In this document: piece by piece, positions 25,983 through 35,912 of the stretch | Position numbering within the stretch: the stretch's first letter is position 1 | Layout of the letters: each line of letters begins with the position of its first letter | Source of the DNA: Thioalkalivibrio thiocyanoxidans ARh2 | Lineage (GTDB): Bacteria > Pseudomonadota > Gammaproteobacteria > Ectothiorhodospirales > Ectothiorhodospiraceae | Assembly (NCBI RefSeq): GCF_000385215.1 | Contig: NZ_ARQK01000052.1 | Location: forward strand, 19,936-83,935 | Direction: 5' to 3' | Length of the DNA: 64,000 bases | Notes under the pieces: generated by a model | The model's input: only the letters and a program-made list of their open reading frames with translations | Told to the model about the DNA's origin: nothing | The model's database searches: none | Translations under genes and position numbers: made by a program

Positions 25983-27881
25983 GTGTTCGGCAGGTTTCGC
26001 AAGCGGCAACAGCGCCAGGAGGCTCCGGAGGCGGCCAGCCCGAGTCAGGACCATGTGCTGATCGAGGCGGCCGGACGCAGCCGGATCACCGAGGTCGCGG
26101 CCAGTGCGCGCAAAGTGCCCTGGTCGCTGAACATGCTGCAGCTGTTGTGGGCCGCCGGTCCGGTGACCTTCCTTGCAATGCAGGGGGGCTACTTCCTCGG
26201 CTTCGGCCACGCGGCCCCGGCCCAGAACTTCATCTTCTTTGCCGTCTACACGCTGCTGTTCGGGGTGATCGGTCTGCTGGCGCGTTTTATTGCCGACGCC
26301 ACCCGGGGCAGACGGCAGGAGCGCTCGCGCGATCAGCTGCGCAATACCATCGACCTGTTGCCCGATCTGCTCTTTGTGACGCGCGATCTGGCGATGGCCG
26401 AGATGGCGCCGGACATGCGGCGGCGCAAGGCCGCCGAGGTCCTGCTGCACGAGGTGGACATCTCGCCGGAAGGAGTCGCGGTCGCGGTGCGCGAGATGAC
26501 CGGCGATACCAGCCTTGCGTCGGCCGCGGAGCAGATCGAGATCTATCGTCGGCTGGGGCTTCGTTCGCGCGTCGCGGATTTGGTGGACGTGACCGCCGAT
26601 GCACGGATGGCGGCGCTGGAAAAGCTGCACCACGATGCCCCCGAGCTGGCAGACTCGTTGCGCGACCGTCTGCAGGGCGTCGCACCAACCCGCGAGGACG
26701 GTGTGCGGCGGATCGATCAGTTCCTGGATCGCCTGTTCTCGGCGGCGGACTCGGACGACCTGACCCGCTGTACCCTGGATGATGCCCAGGCGATGTTCGT
26801 GCTGGCCTTCGAGCTGGTCAACGGGCGCCAGATCCGGCGGCTGAGTTTCGAGTGGTCGGGCGGCTGGCGGCTGGGGCATGCGCTCGACCGGCTCGAGTAC
26901 CAGGGCAACCGGTTCCGTGTCGCGCAGGCGGGGGTGGTCAGCCGCCTGCGCTCCCTGGCGATGCTGCTGGCACAAAGCCCGGCCAGTGGGCTGGATCCGC
27001 AGGTCCTGCGCGCGTCGACCCTGGGCATCGGGCGGGAGGTGCTGGATGCCCTCTGGCAGCTGGAGCAGGCCCGTCCGCTCGTGCACTCGCCGGAAGGCCG
27101 CCTGCTGGGGCGGGCACTGCGTCAGGTCGAGGATCTACGTGCGGCGCGTGACCAGCTCATGCAGGCCCAGAGCCGCTATGCCGCGGCGGTCGAGCGCTGG
27201 GAAGCGCTGCGACGCAGGGAGGTCGAGAAAAAGGGCCAGCAAAAGTGGTTCAAGCGCAGTACCCGCGGCATTCGGGTGGGCGAGGAGGTGATCGAACTGA
27301 CGGACGACCAGAAGCTGCGCCTGGCCGACCAGTTCTGCGAATACCTGTCCGAGCTCGGCATACGGCGCGAGGGTGATCTGTTCTACCTTGGAGGGCAGGT
27401 GCTGGATGCGGATACGGCCAAGCGCATCGGCATCCAGCTCGCATTGATCCTCGAGCCTCTGGCCGACCTGACCAACCCGAGCATTCAGCGAGCGATCTAT
27501 GCGAACCCGGCCGCCTATCTGGGGGGGCTTTACGTCGGCATGAGTGCGGATGCAAAGGCCGGTCTGGGCTCGGCCATGGTGCGCCTCGTGCGCCAGGATC
27601 TCGGCCGCATGGCGGAGTGGCTGGCCCTGCGTCTGACGCGCATCTACTACCTGCCCCTGTCCGACTCCATGCGTGATTTCCTGGAGCAGCAGTACGGTGC
27701 TAGCCGGGAACGACTCGAGATGCTCGCTGCGCACCCGGTAGAGGAGGGTGCGCAGACCCCGCCAGTAGCCTTGCGTGCCGAACGTTCGCCGGAATTCGAC
27801 GCCATGCTGCAGGACAAGGCCTGGGGTCGTTTGCTCAAGCGTGGTGCCCGTTACCTGCAGGCCGAGTCGCAACGCTCCTGA
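25983..27881 (+). CDS. Large two-TM protein of unknown function
   Basis: A 632-aa protein starting at GTG. After a basic N-terminus there are two hydrophobic helices (about residues 52-68 and 83-103). The remaining 520 residues are helical, rich in Arg/Leu/Ala, with no recognised motif. The topology puts the large domain in the cytoplasm. It is preceded by a short TAGGGAAACGCCGATCAA repeat at the end of cfa and followed by the cobalamin riboswitch. I do not recognise a family. Confidence 0.65.
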   Translation: MFGRFRKRQQRQEAPEAASPSQDHVLIEAAGRSRITEVAASARKVPWSLNMLQLLWAAGPVTFLAMQGGYFLGFGHAAPAQNFIFFAVYTLLFGVIGLLARFIADATRGRRQERSRDQLRNTIDLLPDLLFVTRDLAMAEMAPDMRRRKAAEVLLHEVDISPEGVAVAVREMTGDTSLASAAEQIEIYRRLGLRSRVADLVDVTADARMAALEKLHHDAPELADSLRDRLQGVAPTREDGVRRIDQFLDRLFSAADSDDLTRCTLDDAQAMFVLAFELVNGRQIRRLSFEWSGGWRLGHALDRLEYQGNRFRVAQAGVVSRLRSLAMLLAQSPASGLDPQVLRASTLGIGREVLDALWQLEQARPLVHSPEGRLLGRALRQVEDLRAARDQLMQAQSRYAAAVERWEALRRREVEKKGQQKWFKRSTRGIRVGEEVIELTDDQKLRLADQFCEYLSELGIRREGDLFYLGGQVLDADTAKRIGIQLALILEPLADLTNPSIQRAIYANPAAYLGGLYVGMSADAKAGLGSAMVRLVRQDLGRMAEWLALRLTRIYYLPLSDSMRDFLEQQYGASRERLEMLAAHPVEEGAQTPPVALRAERSPEFDAMLQDKAWGRLLKRGARYLQAESQRS

Positions 27882-27945
27882 CGCCGCCGTGCCGCCGGGC
27901 GGGGCTGGCAATTTCTTGACCAATTGTATAGGCTTTACCGCGTTT

Positions 27946-28165
27946 TCTGGTGCCCGCCGGCGACTTGCGCCGCGGGTTAAACGGGAAGATCGGTGAGTCC
28001 GTCCACGGCTGTGGGCAGACCTGGACGAATCCGACGCTGCCCCCGCAACGGTGATCGAGCGAGAGGCCCTGATGGCCTCTGATGGTCGCGGCACACGCCA
28101 CTGAACGAGGTCGTTCGGGAAGGCGCTGCACCGGAACGCTCGTCAGCCCGGAGACCGGCCAGGGA
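27946..28165 (+). promoter_or_regulatory. Cobalamin (adenosylcobalamin) riboswitch upstream of btuB
   Basis: All core elements of the class are present in order: GGGTTAAACGGGAA at 27974-27987, GCTGCCCCCGCAACGGTGA at 28036-28054, and the B12 box AGCCCGGAGACCGGCC at 28145-28160. The 3' part ends about 150 bases before the btuB start. Binding of cobalamin normally represses expression of the downstream gene. The whole btuB/CobN-like module may be under its control. Confidence 0.95.
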
Positions 28166-28318
28166 ATGATCGCGCGGCATGCGGCGGGCATGCGAGGCGG
28201 ATGATCAGCCCGGCCGCTAGCCGGTTGTGGCCGGTCCCCCTCGTGTCTGTATCCCCCTGTCCGCTCGGTCCCGACGAATCAACGGCGTGCGGGCGACTCG
28301 CCGGGAGACACGAACGAC

Positions 28319-30178
28319 ATGAAGCGCACAGCACTTTCCACGGCCATCCTGCTGGCCACCACCCCGGTTCTGGCCGAGACGCCGAACGCCGATTCCGAAG
28401 CGCACACCCTGGAGACCGTCCAAGTCACCGCCGCGCGCATCGCACAGACCGTTGATGAGACCCTTTCCTCTGTCACCGTCATCGAACGCGAGGAGATCGA
28501 GCGTCTGCAGCCCCAGCAGTTCACCGATTTGCTGGAGGGTCGAGCCGGGATCGAAACCTCCCAGAACAGCGCCTTCGGCAAGTCCACTTCCGTTTATGCG
28601 CGTGGCACGAGTTCCGACCATACCTTGCTGTTGATAGACGGCGTGCGCATGGGTTCTGCGACGTCGGGTGGTGCAAGCTGGCAGTTCCTGCCTCCGGAAG
28701 AGATCGAGCGCGTCGAGATCGTACGCGGCCCACGCACCAGCATCTATGGCTCCGACGCAATCGGCGGCGTAGTGCAGACTTTCACCCGTGAGGGCCGCAA
28801 GGGCCCTCCGAAAGTCAACGCGTTTGTCGGCGGCGGCAGTTTCAACACTTGGGAGGCCGGCGTTGGTGTTGCCGGTGGCACCGATAACACAACCTACAGT
28901 CTCTCGGTCAGTCACTTCGGTACTGACGGCATCAATGTGCAGGATGACGTCGGCGATGACGACCGCGACGGCTACGACAACACCTCGCTGGCCAGCAAAG
29001 TGGCTCACCGCTTGGACAACGGGATCGAGGTCTTCGGCAACGTGCTGTATTCGGAGGGACGTTCTGAATACGATGCGGATGAGTCCGACCCCGTCACTTT
29101 TGCAAACCTGGGTCCGTATGATCGGGCGTACACGGATTTCGTTCATGCCGCGTTACGAGCCGGTGTCCGCATCCCGGTAAGCAATCACTGGGACACGGAA
29201 ATCACGATGGGGCAGTCACGGGATGAGAGTGACGAAATCACCGAAGGTGGCGTTCTGGGGGGAAGTGCCGACCGCTTCGATACGAGGCGGGATCAATTGG
29301 CTTGGCGCAATGATATCCGCCTGGGTGAGCGCACCGACCTGATCGCCGGGGTGGATTCCTACGAAGACCAGGTCGACGGCTCTGCGGATTACGATGAAGA
29401 CTCGCGCTACAACGTCGGCGTGTATTCGGTCGTGCGCACTGAGCTCGGCAACCACGACCTGGAAGGATCACTCCGATACGACGATAACGAGCAGTTCGGC
29501 GACAAGACCACCGGGCAGGTCGCCTGGGGCATGCAGGCCAACAACGCCCTGCGGCTGCGGGCCAGCTATGGGACCGCCTTCAAGGCTCCGACATTCAACG
29601 ATCTCTATTTCCCGGGGTTCGGGAATCCCGATCTTGAACCAGAGACGTCGCGCACTTTCGAACTCGGTGCCCGTTACAGCAGTGGCCCGTATTATGCGGA
29701 TGCGGCGGTGTTTCGCACCGAGCTGGATCAGATGATCAGCTATGATCCGATTGCCTTCCAGGCTGAGAATATCGACGAGGCGCGGATCCATGGGGTTGAG
29801 CTTGAAGGAGGCTATGCAACCGCCCGGTGGGTTACCCGTGCCTCGTTGACGATGCTGGATGCTGAGGATCGCGAAACAGGCAACGAGCTCCAGCGGCGTT
29901 CACCCGTGACGGCCCGTGTGGATCTCGATCGGCAGTTCCAGCATCTCTCGCTGGGAGGTTCGGTGATTGCGAAGAGCCGCTCGTATAACGACGCCAATAA
30001 TGACGAACGCCTTTCCGGGTACGGGCTGCTGAACCTGCGAGCGAGCTATCAGATTGCGCCGGAATGGCAGATTCAGGCGACGGTCAATAACGTGTTCGAC
30101 AAGGACTACGAGACCGCCGGAGGGTACAACCAGCCGGGTCGGGCCGCTTTCGTCAAGCTGCGCTACCAGCAGAGGTGA
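28319..30178 (+). CDS. btuB: TonB-dependent vitamin B12 outer-membrane receptor
   Basis: A 619-aa outer-membrane receptor. It has a signal peptide (residues 1-19, PVLA-E), a TonB box ETVQVTA (about residues 32-38), a plug domain (VYARGTSSDHTLLLIDGVRM, then IERVEIVRGPRTSIYGSDAIGG) and a 22-strand-type barrel. The riboswitch directly upstream argues for corrinoids as ligand. The C-terminus is YQQR rather than the usual aromatic Phe end, which is less typical for barrel insertion. The adenosyltransferase gene starts 3 bases after its stop. Confidence 0.92.
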   Translation: MKRTALSTAILLATTPVLAETPNADSEAHTLETVQVTAARIAQTVDETLSSVTVIEREEIERLQPQQFTDLLEGRAGIETSQNSAFGKSTSVYARGTSSDHTLLLIDGVRMGSATSGGASWQFLPPEEIERVEIVRGPRTSIYGSDAIGGVVQTFTREGRKGPPKVNAFVGGGSFNTWEAGVGVAGGTDNTTYSLSVSHFGTDGINVQDDVGDDDRDGYDNTSLASKVAHRLDNGIEVFGNVLYSEGRSEYDADESDPVTFANLGPYDRAYTDFVHAALRAGVRIPVSNHWDTEITMGQSRDESDEITEGGVLGGSADRFDTRRDQLAWRNDIRLGERTDLIAGVDSYEDQVDGSADYDEDSRYNVGVYSVVRTELGNHDLEGSLRYDDNEQFGDKTTGQVAWGMQANNALRLRASYGTAFKAPTFNDLYFPGFGNPDLEPETSRTFELGARYSSGPYYADAAVFRTELDQMISYDPIAFQAENIDEARIHGVELEGGYATARWVTRASLTMLDAEDRETGNELQRRSPVTARVDLDRQFQHLSLGGSVIAKSRSYNDANNDERLSGYGLLNLRASYQIAPEWQIQATVNNVFDKDYETAGGYNQPGRAAFVKLRYQQR

Positions 30179-30181
30179 TCC

Positions 30182-30796
30182 ATGGGTAATCGACTGTCGA
30201 AGATTGCGACCCGCACGGGTGACGAAGGCCGGACCGGCCTGGGCGATGGCTCGCGGGTGGACAAGGACAGCCACCGCGTCGAGGCGTTTGGCGACGTGGA
30301 CGAGCTCAACAGTGTCGTGGGCCGGGTCCTGGTCCACGATCTGCCGGAAGAGGTTCGGCGCGTGCTGGCCCTGGTTCAGCACGAGCTGTTCGACCTGGGG
30401 GCGGAGCTGGCGGTGCCGGGGCATCAGGCACTGCCGGATGCCTCTGTGGAGCGGCTCGATGTGGAGCTGGAAAGCTTCAACGCCGATCTGCCGCCGCTCG
30501 AAGAGTTCATCCTGCCGGGCGGTGGCCCGGCCACGGCCGACTGCCACATCGCCCGTACGGTCTGCCGGCGCGCGGAACGCCGGCTGGTGGCGGTGAATCA
30601 CCACGAGGCGTTGCGGCCAAGTTCGCTGGCCTACGTCAACCGCCTGTCGGATCTTCTGTTCGTGCTCTGTCGTGTGTGCTTGCACGTCACGAGAACGGCG
30701 CGGAAATCCTCTGGCAGCCGGCCAACAAGCGCGGCTGAGACCGCCTGCGTTTGCCGGTTTTCGGGTGCCGTTTCCACGGCACCTTCCTGCGCATAA
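30182..30796 (+). pseudogene. PduO-type ATP:cob(I)alamin adenosyltransferase with C-terminal frameshift
   Basis: The first 160 residues are a good PduO-type adenosyltransferase: TRTGDEGRTGLGDG at the ATP-binding N-terminus, a FGDVDELNS segment and RTVCRRAERRL. At GTGTGTG (30672-30678) the frame shifts. The annotated frame continues into 45 atypical residues and stops at 30796. Removing two bases there restores a normal tail (LARHENGAEILWQPANKRG) ending with TGA at 30736-30738, giving 184 aa. A sequencing error or a real two-base slip are both possible. The catalytic core is before the break, so activity may remain. A CobO-type adenosyltransferase lies 5.5 kb downstream. Confidence 0.75.
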
Positions 30797-30862
30797 CTGC
30801 CTGGCGACGCCACCACGGTATCGGTGGCGTTGCCCCATCGGATTTTCTTCGGGGTTGATCGC

Positions 30863-33800
30863 ATGTCCTTCTGGAAACGCAGCGTGGTTTTGCTGATGGT
30901 TGTGCTGTGGAGCGCGCCCGCCTGGGCGGATCCCAGGATTGTCGGCATCGTCTCCGAGCGCTCGGCCCCAGAGGTGGCCGCCGGTGCGCATCGATTCCTG
31001 GAGGCCGTGCCGGATGCCGAGGTGGTGCTGCGCACGCCTGAGCAGCTGGCGGACAAGTCGGACTCGTCAGTCCAGGCGCTGTGGCGCGATGCCGACGCGG
31101 TGCTCGTGGCCGCGGTGTTCGGGGACCAGGCCGGTCGTCTCGAACGTCTGCTGCGCGAAGAGCCACCGGCCGAGTCAGCGCCGATCCTTGCAATCAACAG
31201 CGAACGGCGCCTGACCGCGCTGTCCCGCATCGATGGCCAGGCGGTGCTGGAGGAGCTGGACGAGGAGGCCCGGACCGAACTGACCGAGAACCCTGAAGCG
31301 GGCGAGGATCCGCGCGAGCACCTGGCCCGGCAGCAGGAGCGCTTCTCAAACCAGGCCGACTGGCTGATCGGACGTGCGTTCTATCAGGGCCGCACACCGG
31401 AGAACATGGAGGGCCTCATGCGCTGGCTGGTCGCTCGGGGCGGGCACTCGATCGAGGTGCCGGAACCGGATCCGCGCGAGACCATCCGCTATTACCGGGA
31501 TGGCCAGTCGGTGGCCGACCCGGGGGATCTTGGCCTGGATGCCAGGCCGGCCGTGGCTGTGCTGGACCTGGATACCGGTGACCGTCCCGGTGACCGCGAG
31601 CTTCTGGATGCGACCTGCGAGGCGCTGGCGGCCCGGGATATCCAGTGCTTCGCGGTACTCGCGCGCTGGGGTGGGGCCAGCCGCGAGGCGGTCGAGAACC
31701 TCGCTGCATCGGCGGCACCCGCCGAGCTGCGCGGGATCGTCAGCCTGCAGGACTTCGTGGTGGGCGGAGGTGGCAACCGCGAGGCGGTGGCCGAGGCCTT
31801 TGGCGAGCTGGATGTCCCGGTGGTCAAGGGGATTCGCCTGGCGGACGTGAGCGAGACCGAGTGGCGGCTCTCGCACGAGGGCATCCCCTGGGACAAGGTC
31901 CACTATCACGTGGCCATGCCGGAATTGCAGGGCGCCAGCCAGCCGATGGTGCTGGCGACCGCGGGCGAGCCCACGCAGGACGAACGCACTGGCGTGCAAC
32001 TGGCGCTGCCCGAACCGGTGGGCGAGCGGGTGGAGGCCCTGGCCGACCGGATGCAGCGCTGGAACCGGCTGCGCCAGCTGGACAACGCAGACAAGCGGGT
32101 CGCGGTCGTGTACTACAACCATCCGCCCGGTCGCCAGAACATTGGCGCCGACAAGCTGGATGTCCCGGAATCACTGCTGGAGATCCTGCAACGGCTGGAC
32201 GCCGCCGGCTACGACCTCGGGGACGAGGTGCCGGAGGATGCCGAGGCCCTGCTGGACATGATCCAGGACCGGGCGGTGAATCTGCCGGAACAGGCGGACG
32301 CGCTGGACGCGATTGCCGGCCGGGTCGCCTCGCTGGATCGAGATCAGTACCAGGCGTATTTCGACGGCTTGCCTGCCGCGGTGCAGGCGGAGCTGGTCGA
32401 CGGACCGATCGGCTACCTGCAGGCGCGCCTGGAGGCGGCCAGGGACGCGGACAAGCACGAACTGGCGGAGGCCGCGCTGGAAAGCGGTGTTGGCGATCTG
32501 CGGCATATGCTCGAGAGCTACCCGCACGACGCCCAGGAACGGGCGCTGGATCTGCTCGCCCAGTACGAGGCTGCCTGGGAGGCCACGCTGGCCGGTGAAG
32601 ATGAACACGAAACCACCGAACAGCTGCGCAAGGCCCTGGTGCGTACAGGCATCCCGGGTCTGACCGGATGGGGCGAGCCACCGGGCGAGGCCATGACGCG
32701 CGACGGCGAGATGCTCTTCCCGGGTATCGAGTTCGGCAACGTGTTCATCGGTCCGCAGCCGCCGCGCGGGTGGGAGGTCAGCGAGCGCTTGCTGCATGCG
32801 AATACGACCTTCCCGCCGACGCACCAGTACGCCGGTTTCTATCACTGGATTCGCGAGCACTTCGAGGCGGATGCGCTGGTCTACGTCGGGCGTCATTCCA
32901 CCCGCGAGTTCCTGCCGCGCCGCCGTGCGGGGCTGGCCCCGGACGACTACCCCGAGATCCTCGGCGGCGACCTGCCGATCATCTATCCCTACATCGTCGA
33001 TGGCGTCGGCGAGGGCATCCAGGCCAAGCGCCGCTCGATGGGCGTGATGATCAGCCACCTGACCCCGCCGCTGGCGGCCACCGAGCTCTACGACAGCCTG
33101 CTGGAACTGCGCCAGCTGGTGGAGACCTACGAGGCCGCGGCCCAGCCAGATGCGGCCACCCGTTCGCGCGCCGCCCAGACCCTGCGCGAGCGTATCGACG
33201 AGCTGGGCCTGACCGAGACCATCGAACGCGAACTGGCGCGCGGCCATCACCATCACGGCCACGACGACGGAGATGGGCACCACGATGACCACTCCGACGG
33301 GCATGAGCAGGACGGTGGCCATGGACATGACGACCATGGCAGGGACGATGATCATGGCGATGACCACGGTCACGCCCATGATCACGGTGACACGCCCCTG
33401 GCGGAGATGGACGAAGAGCTGCTCGTGCACGAGATCGGCCACTACCTGACCGACATGCAGGAGGACCAGATGCCGCTGGGTCTGCATGTGTTCGGTCGCG
33501 ACTGGTCGGACGAAGCCGTGGACACGATGCTCGAGTCGATGGCCGGGGATGGTGAGGCCGGTGACGACTGGGACGCCAGGCTGCGGGGTTCGCCCGCCAG
33601 TGAACGCGCCCATCTGCTGGCCGCCCTGGAGGGTCGGTTCGTGCCACCGGGTCAGGGCAACGATCCGATCCGCACGCCGGATGTACTGCCCACCGGGACA
33701 AACTTCCATGCCCTGTCGGCGGACCTGGTGCCAACCCGTATCGCCTGGGGGATCGGTCAGGAACTCGCCGCGGATGCCCGCGAGCACGGTGATCCGGAAG

Positions 33801-35332
33801 CGGATGGCAGCGAGGCCATCATCCTCTGGGCCTCCGACACCGTGCGTGACGAGGGGGTGATGATCGCCTTCGGCATGGACATGCTTGGAATCCGGCCCGC
33901 CTGGAACAGTCGCGGGATCGTCGAGGGCCTGGAGCGCATGGATCTCGACGAGGCCGGGCGCGACCGTCGCCGGGATGCCCTGTTTACCACCTCCGGGCTG
34001 TTCCGCGATCTCTACGAGGACCAGCTCGTGTGGCTGGACCGGGCCGCACGGCTGGCGCTGGATGGCGCCTCGGAGACGATCCTCGAGGAGCACCCGGAAC
34101 TGGAAGAGGCACTGGAAGCAGCCCTGGCTCCGCTGGCGGAGGATCTGCGTGACCCTGGCGACGAGTCGCTGGCGCGTAACGATGTCGCCGCGCAGTGGGT
34201 GGAGGACACCGAGGCCCTGCGCGCGGCGGGGCTGGACGGTGCTTCCGCCGGGGAGCAGGCCGCGTTGCGCGTGTTCGGCACCGCACCGGGGGCGTACGGC
34301 GCCGGGGTGAACCGCCTGGCGGACCGCTCCGGCGCCTGGGAGGATCGCGCCGAACTGGGGGCGGCCTACCTGCGCCGCATGGGGCATGCCTATGGCACCA
34401 CGGCATCCGGAGATGCGGCGCACGAGGCGTTCGAGTCGCGCGTGGCGGGGGTGGGGCACACCTATCTGGGTCGCGCCTCGCACCTGTACGGGCTGCTGGA
34501 CAACGACGACGGCTTCGATTTCCAGGGTGGGCTGTCCACTGCCGTGGAAAGCCTGCGTGGCGAGGTGCCGGACAACCGAGTGCTACAGCATGCCGACCCG
34601 GACAATCCGCAGGTGGAGACACTGGGGCGCGCGCTGATGCGCGAGCTGCAGGGGCAGAACCTGAACCCGCAGTGGATCGAGCCGCTGATGGATCACGGCT
34701 ATGCCGGGGCCCGCACCATGGCCCGCGACTTCGTCGACAACCTGTGGGGCTGGCAGGCCACCAACCCCGAGATCGTGCGCTCCTGGGTCTGGGACGAGGT
34801 GCACGACATCTATCTACAGGACCGGCACGGACTGGGCGTGGACGAATTTCTCGCCGACGGCCACAACGTGCATTTGAAGACCCACCTGCAGGCCGTGCAT
34901 CTGGTGGCTGCCAGTCGCGGGTTCTGGGAGGCCGAACCGGAGGTACTGGAGGCCCTGTCCGAACGCTTTGCCGAACTGGTTGCGGAACACGGCCTGCCGG
35001 GCAGCGGGCACACGCGCCCCGACCACCCGATGCTGGACGAGGTGGCCGAGCGCCTGGAGGACCCCGAGCTGCGCGAGGCCTTCGAGGCCGTGCGCGCGTC
35101 CGCGCAGATCGATCGCGCACAGGCGGAGGCCGATCCCAGCCGTGTCACGGAGATCCAGCCGCTGGAGGACCCGGACGCCCGGGAGATGCAGGAGCTGCCG
35201 GAAGCGGCCGAGGCCGAGAGTGGCCAGGAGACCGGCGACGAGGCGGTCGGCATGCCCTGGATTCCCTGGATGGTCGCCGCCGCGCTGTTTCTGCTGCTGA
35301 TCGGCGGTATCGCCGCAGGCCGCCGCCGATAA
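30863..35332 (+). CDS. Membrane-anchored, exported CobN-like chelatase subunit
   Basis: A 1489-aa protein related to CobN, the large subunit of cobaltochelatase (CobNST), and to ChlH. CobN-type blocks include VVYYNHPPGRQNIGADKLD and the region from GIEFGNVFIGPQPPRGWE to ALVYVGRHSTREFLP. Unlike cytosolic CobN it starts with a signal peptide (residues 1-23, APAWA-D) and ends with a transmembrane helix (residues about 1464-1485, then RRR). It should therefore lie in the periplasm, anchored to the inner membrane. Residues about 794-842 form a His/Asp-rich loop with 17 His. It lies between btuB/adenosyltransferase and ExbB-like/DUF2149 genes; no CobS or CobT is nearby. Cobalt or corrinoid handling in the periplasm is inferred. 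Confidence 0.85.
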   Translation: MSFWKRSVVLLMVVLWSAPAWADPRIVGIVSERSAPEVAAGAHRFLEAVPDAEVVLRTPEQLADKSDSSVQALWRDADAVLVAAVFGDQAGRLERLLREEPPAESAPILAINSERRLTALSRIDGQAVLEELDEEARTELTENPEAGEDPREHLARQQERFSNQADWLIGRAFYQGRTPENMEGLMRWLVARGGHSIEVPEPDPRETIRYYRDGQSVADPGDLGLDARPAVAVLDLDTGDRPGDRELLDATCEALAARDIQCFAVLARWGGASREAVENLAASAAPAELRGIVSLQDFVVGGGGNREAVAEAFGELDVPVVKGIRLADVSETEWRLSHEGIPWDKVHYHVAMPELQGASQPMVLATAGEPTQDERTGVQLALPEPVGERVEALADRMQRWNRLRQLDNADKRVAVVYYNHPPGRQNIGADKLDVPESLLEILQRLDAAGYDLGDEVPEDAEALLDMIQDRAVNLPEQADALDAIAGRVASLDRDQYQAYFDGLPAAVQAELVDGPIGYLQARLEAARDADKHELAEAALESGVGDLRHMLESYPHDAQERALDLLAQYEAAWEATLAGEDEHETTEQLRKALVRTGIPGLTGWGEPPGEAMTRDGEMLFPGIEFGNVFIGPQPPRGWEVSERLLHANTTFPPTHQYAGFYHWIREHFEADALVYVGRHSTREFLPRRRAGLAPDDYPEILGGDLPIIYPYIVDGVGEGIQAKRRSMGVMISHLTPPLAATELYDSLLELRQLVETYEAAAQPDAATRSRAAQTLRERIDELGLTETIERELARGHHHHGHDDGDGHHDDHSDGHEQDGGHGHDDHGRDDDHGDDHGHAHDHGDTPLAEMDEELLVHEIGHYLTDMQEDQMPLGLHVFGRDWSDEAVDTMLESMAGDGEAGDDWDARLRGSPASERAHLLAALEGRFVPPGQGNDPIRTPDVLPTGTNFHALSADLVPTRIAWGIGQELAADAREHGDPEADGSEAIILWASDTVRDEGVMIAFGMDMLGIRPAWNSRGIVEGLERMDLDEAGRDRRRDALFTTSGLFRDLYEDQLVWLDRAARLALDGASETILEEHPELEEALEAALAPLAEDLRDPGDESLARNDVAAQWVEDTEALRAAGLDGASAGEQAALRVFGTAPGAYGAGVNRLADRSGAWEDRAELGAAYLRRMGHAYGTTASGDAAHEAFESRVAGVGHTYLGRASHLYGLLDNDDGFDFQGGLSTAVESLRGEVPDNRVLQHADPDNPQVETLGRALMRELQGQNLNPQWIEPLMDHGYAGARTMARDFVDNLWGWQATNPEIVRSWVWDEVHDIYLQDRHGLGVDEFLADGHNVHLKTHLQAVHLVAASRGFWEAEPEVLEALSERFAELVAEHGLPGSGHTRPDHPMLDEVAERLEDPELREAFEAVRASAQIDRAQAEADPSRVTEIQPLEDPDAREMQELPEAAEAESGQETGDEAVGMPWIPWMVAAALFLLLIGGIAAGRRR

Positions 35333-35350
35333 CCGCCGCTTGGGTATCTC

Positions 35351-35422
35351 CTGTAGGAGGCGAGCCCCCTGGCCGATGCGCCGCCGGATAGACCCCATCG
35401 GCCAGGGGGCTGGCCTCCTACG
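35351..35422. repeat. REP-like inverted repeat
   Basis: Arms at 35351-35378 and 35396-35422 are nearly perfect inverted copies (TAGGAGGCGAGCCCCCTGGC and its complement) around a 17-base centre. It sits between the CobN-like and ExbB-like genes and could lower read-through or stabilise the upstream mRNA. The arm sequence differs from the REP-like pair at 20.9 kb. Confidence 0.6.
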
Positions 35423-35468
35423 CACGAACGTGGGAAGCGCCGAACAAAGGTTAGTGAGGTAAACACGA

Positions 35469-35912
35469 ATGCCGTTCTCGATCACGATGGAACTGATGGA
35501 TACCGTAGTGCGCTGGCTGCTGGAGCCGGTGATTGTCGGCCTGCTGGTGCTGGTGGCGGTCGCCGTCTGGGAGCTTGGGCTCGCACTGGGCGAGCGCTCC
35601 GGCGGGGTGCGCCGGCTGGAGGCCACCGGCGATGCCGAGCGCCTGGCCTACCGCGCACGACGCCGCATCGACCGTGCGGATCTGCTGGCACGCATCGGCC
35701 CGATGCTCGGGCTGATGGGCACGCTGATCCCGCTGGGGCCGGGGCTGGCGGCGATGGGACGCGGGGAACTGGAAATCCTCGCCCAGGCCGTTACGGTGGC
35801 GTTCAACACCACGGTACTGGGGCTGCTGGTCGGCATCCTCGGCTTTCTGCTCGGACGCCTCCGGCGGCGCTGGTATGACGCCGCGATGGAGCGCCTGGAG
35901 GCGGCGGCATGA
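35469..35912 (+). CDS. MotA/TolQ/ExbB-family proton channel protein
   Basis: A 147-aa protein with a hydrophobic N-terminal helix (about residues 15-38) and the family signature ARIGPMLGLMGTLIPLGPGL followed by a second and third helix (NTTVLGLLVGILGFLLG). ExbB/TolQ proteins form proton channels with ExbD/TolR and power periplasmic partners. It overlaps the DUF2149 gene by four bases and follows the CobN-like gene. It is shorter than ExbB or TolQ (about 230 aa). Confidence 0.82.
   Translation: MPFSITMELMDTVVRWLLEPVIVGLLVLVAVAVWELGLALGERSGGVRRLEATGDAERLAYRARRRIDRADLLARIGPMLGLMGTLIPLGPGLAAMGRGELEILAQAVTVAFNTTVLGLLVGILGFLLGRLRRRWYDAAMERLEAAA

Noticed and set aside
32171..34483. 770-aa reverse-strand open frame opposite the CobN-like gene
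   Set aside because: Shadow of a high-GC coding region; no domain or start signal, and the forward frame has clear CobN homology.
35333..35468. Hairpin after the CobN-like gene considered as an intrinsic terminator
   Set aside because: No T run follows and the arms resemble a REP-type element; the genes on both sides appear functionally linked.
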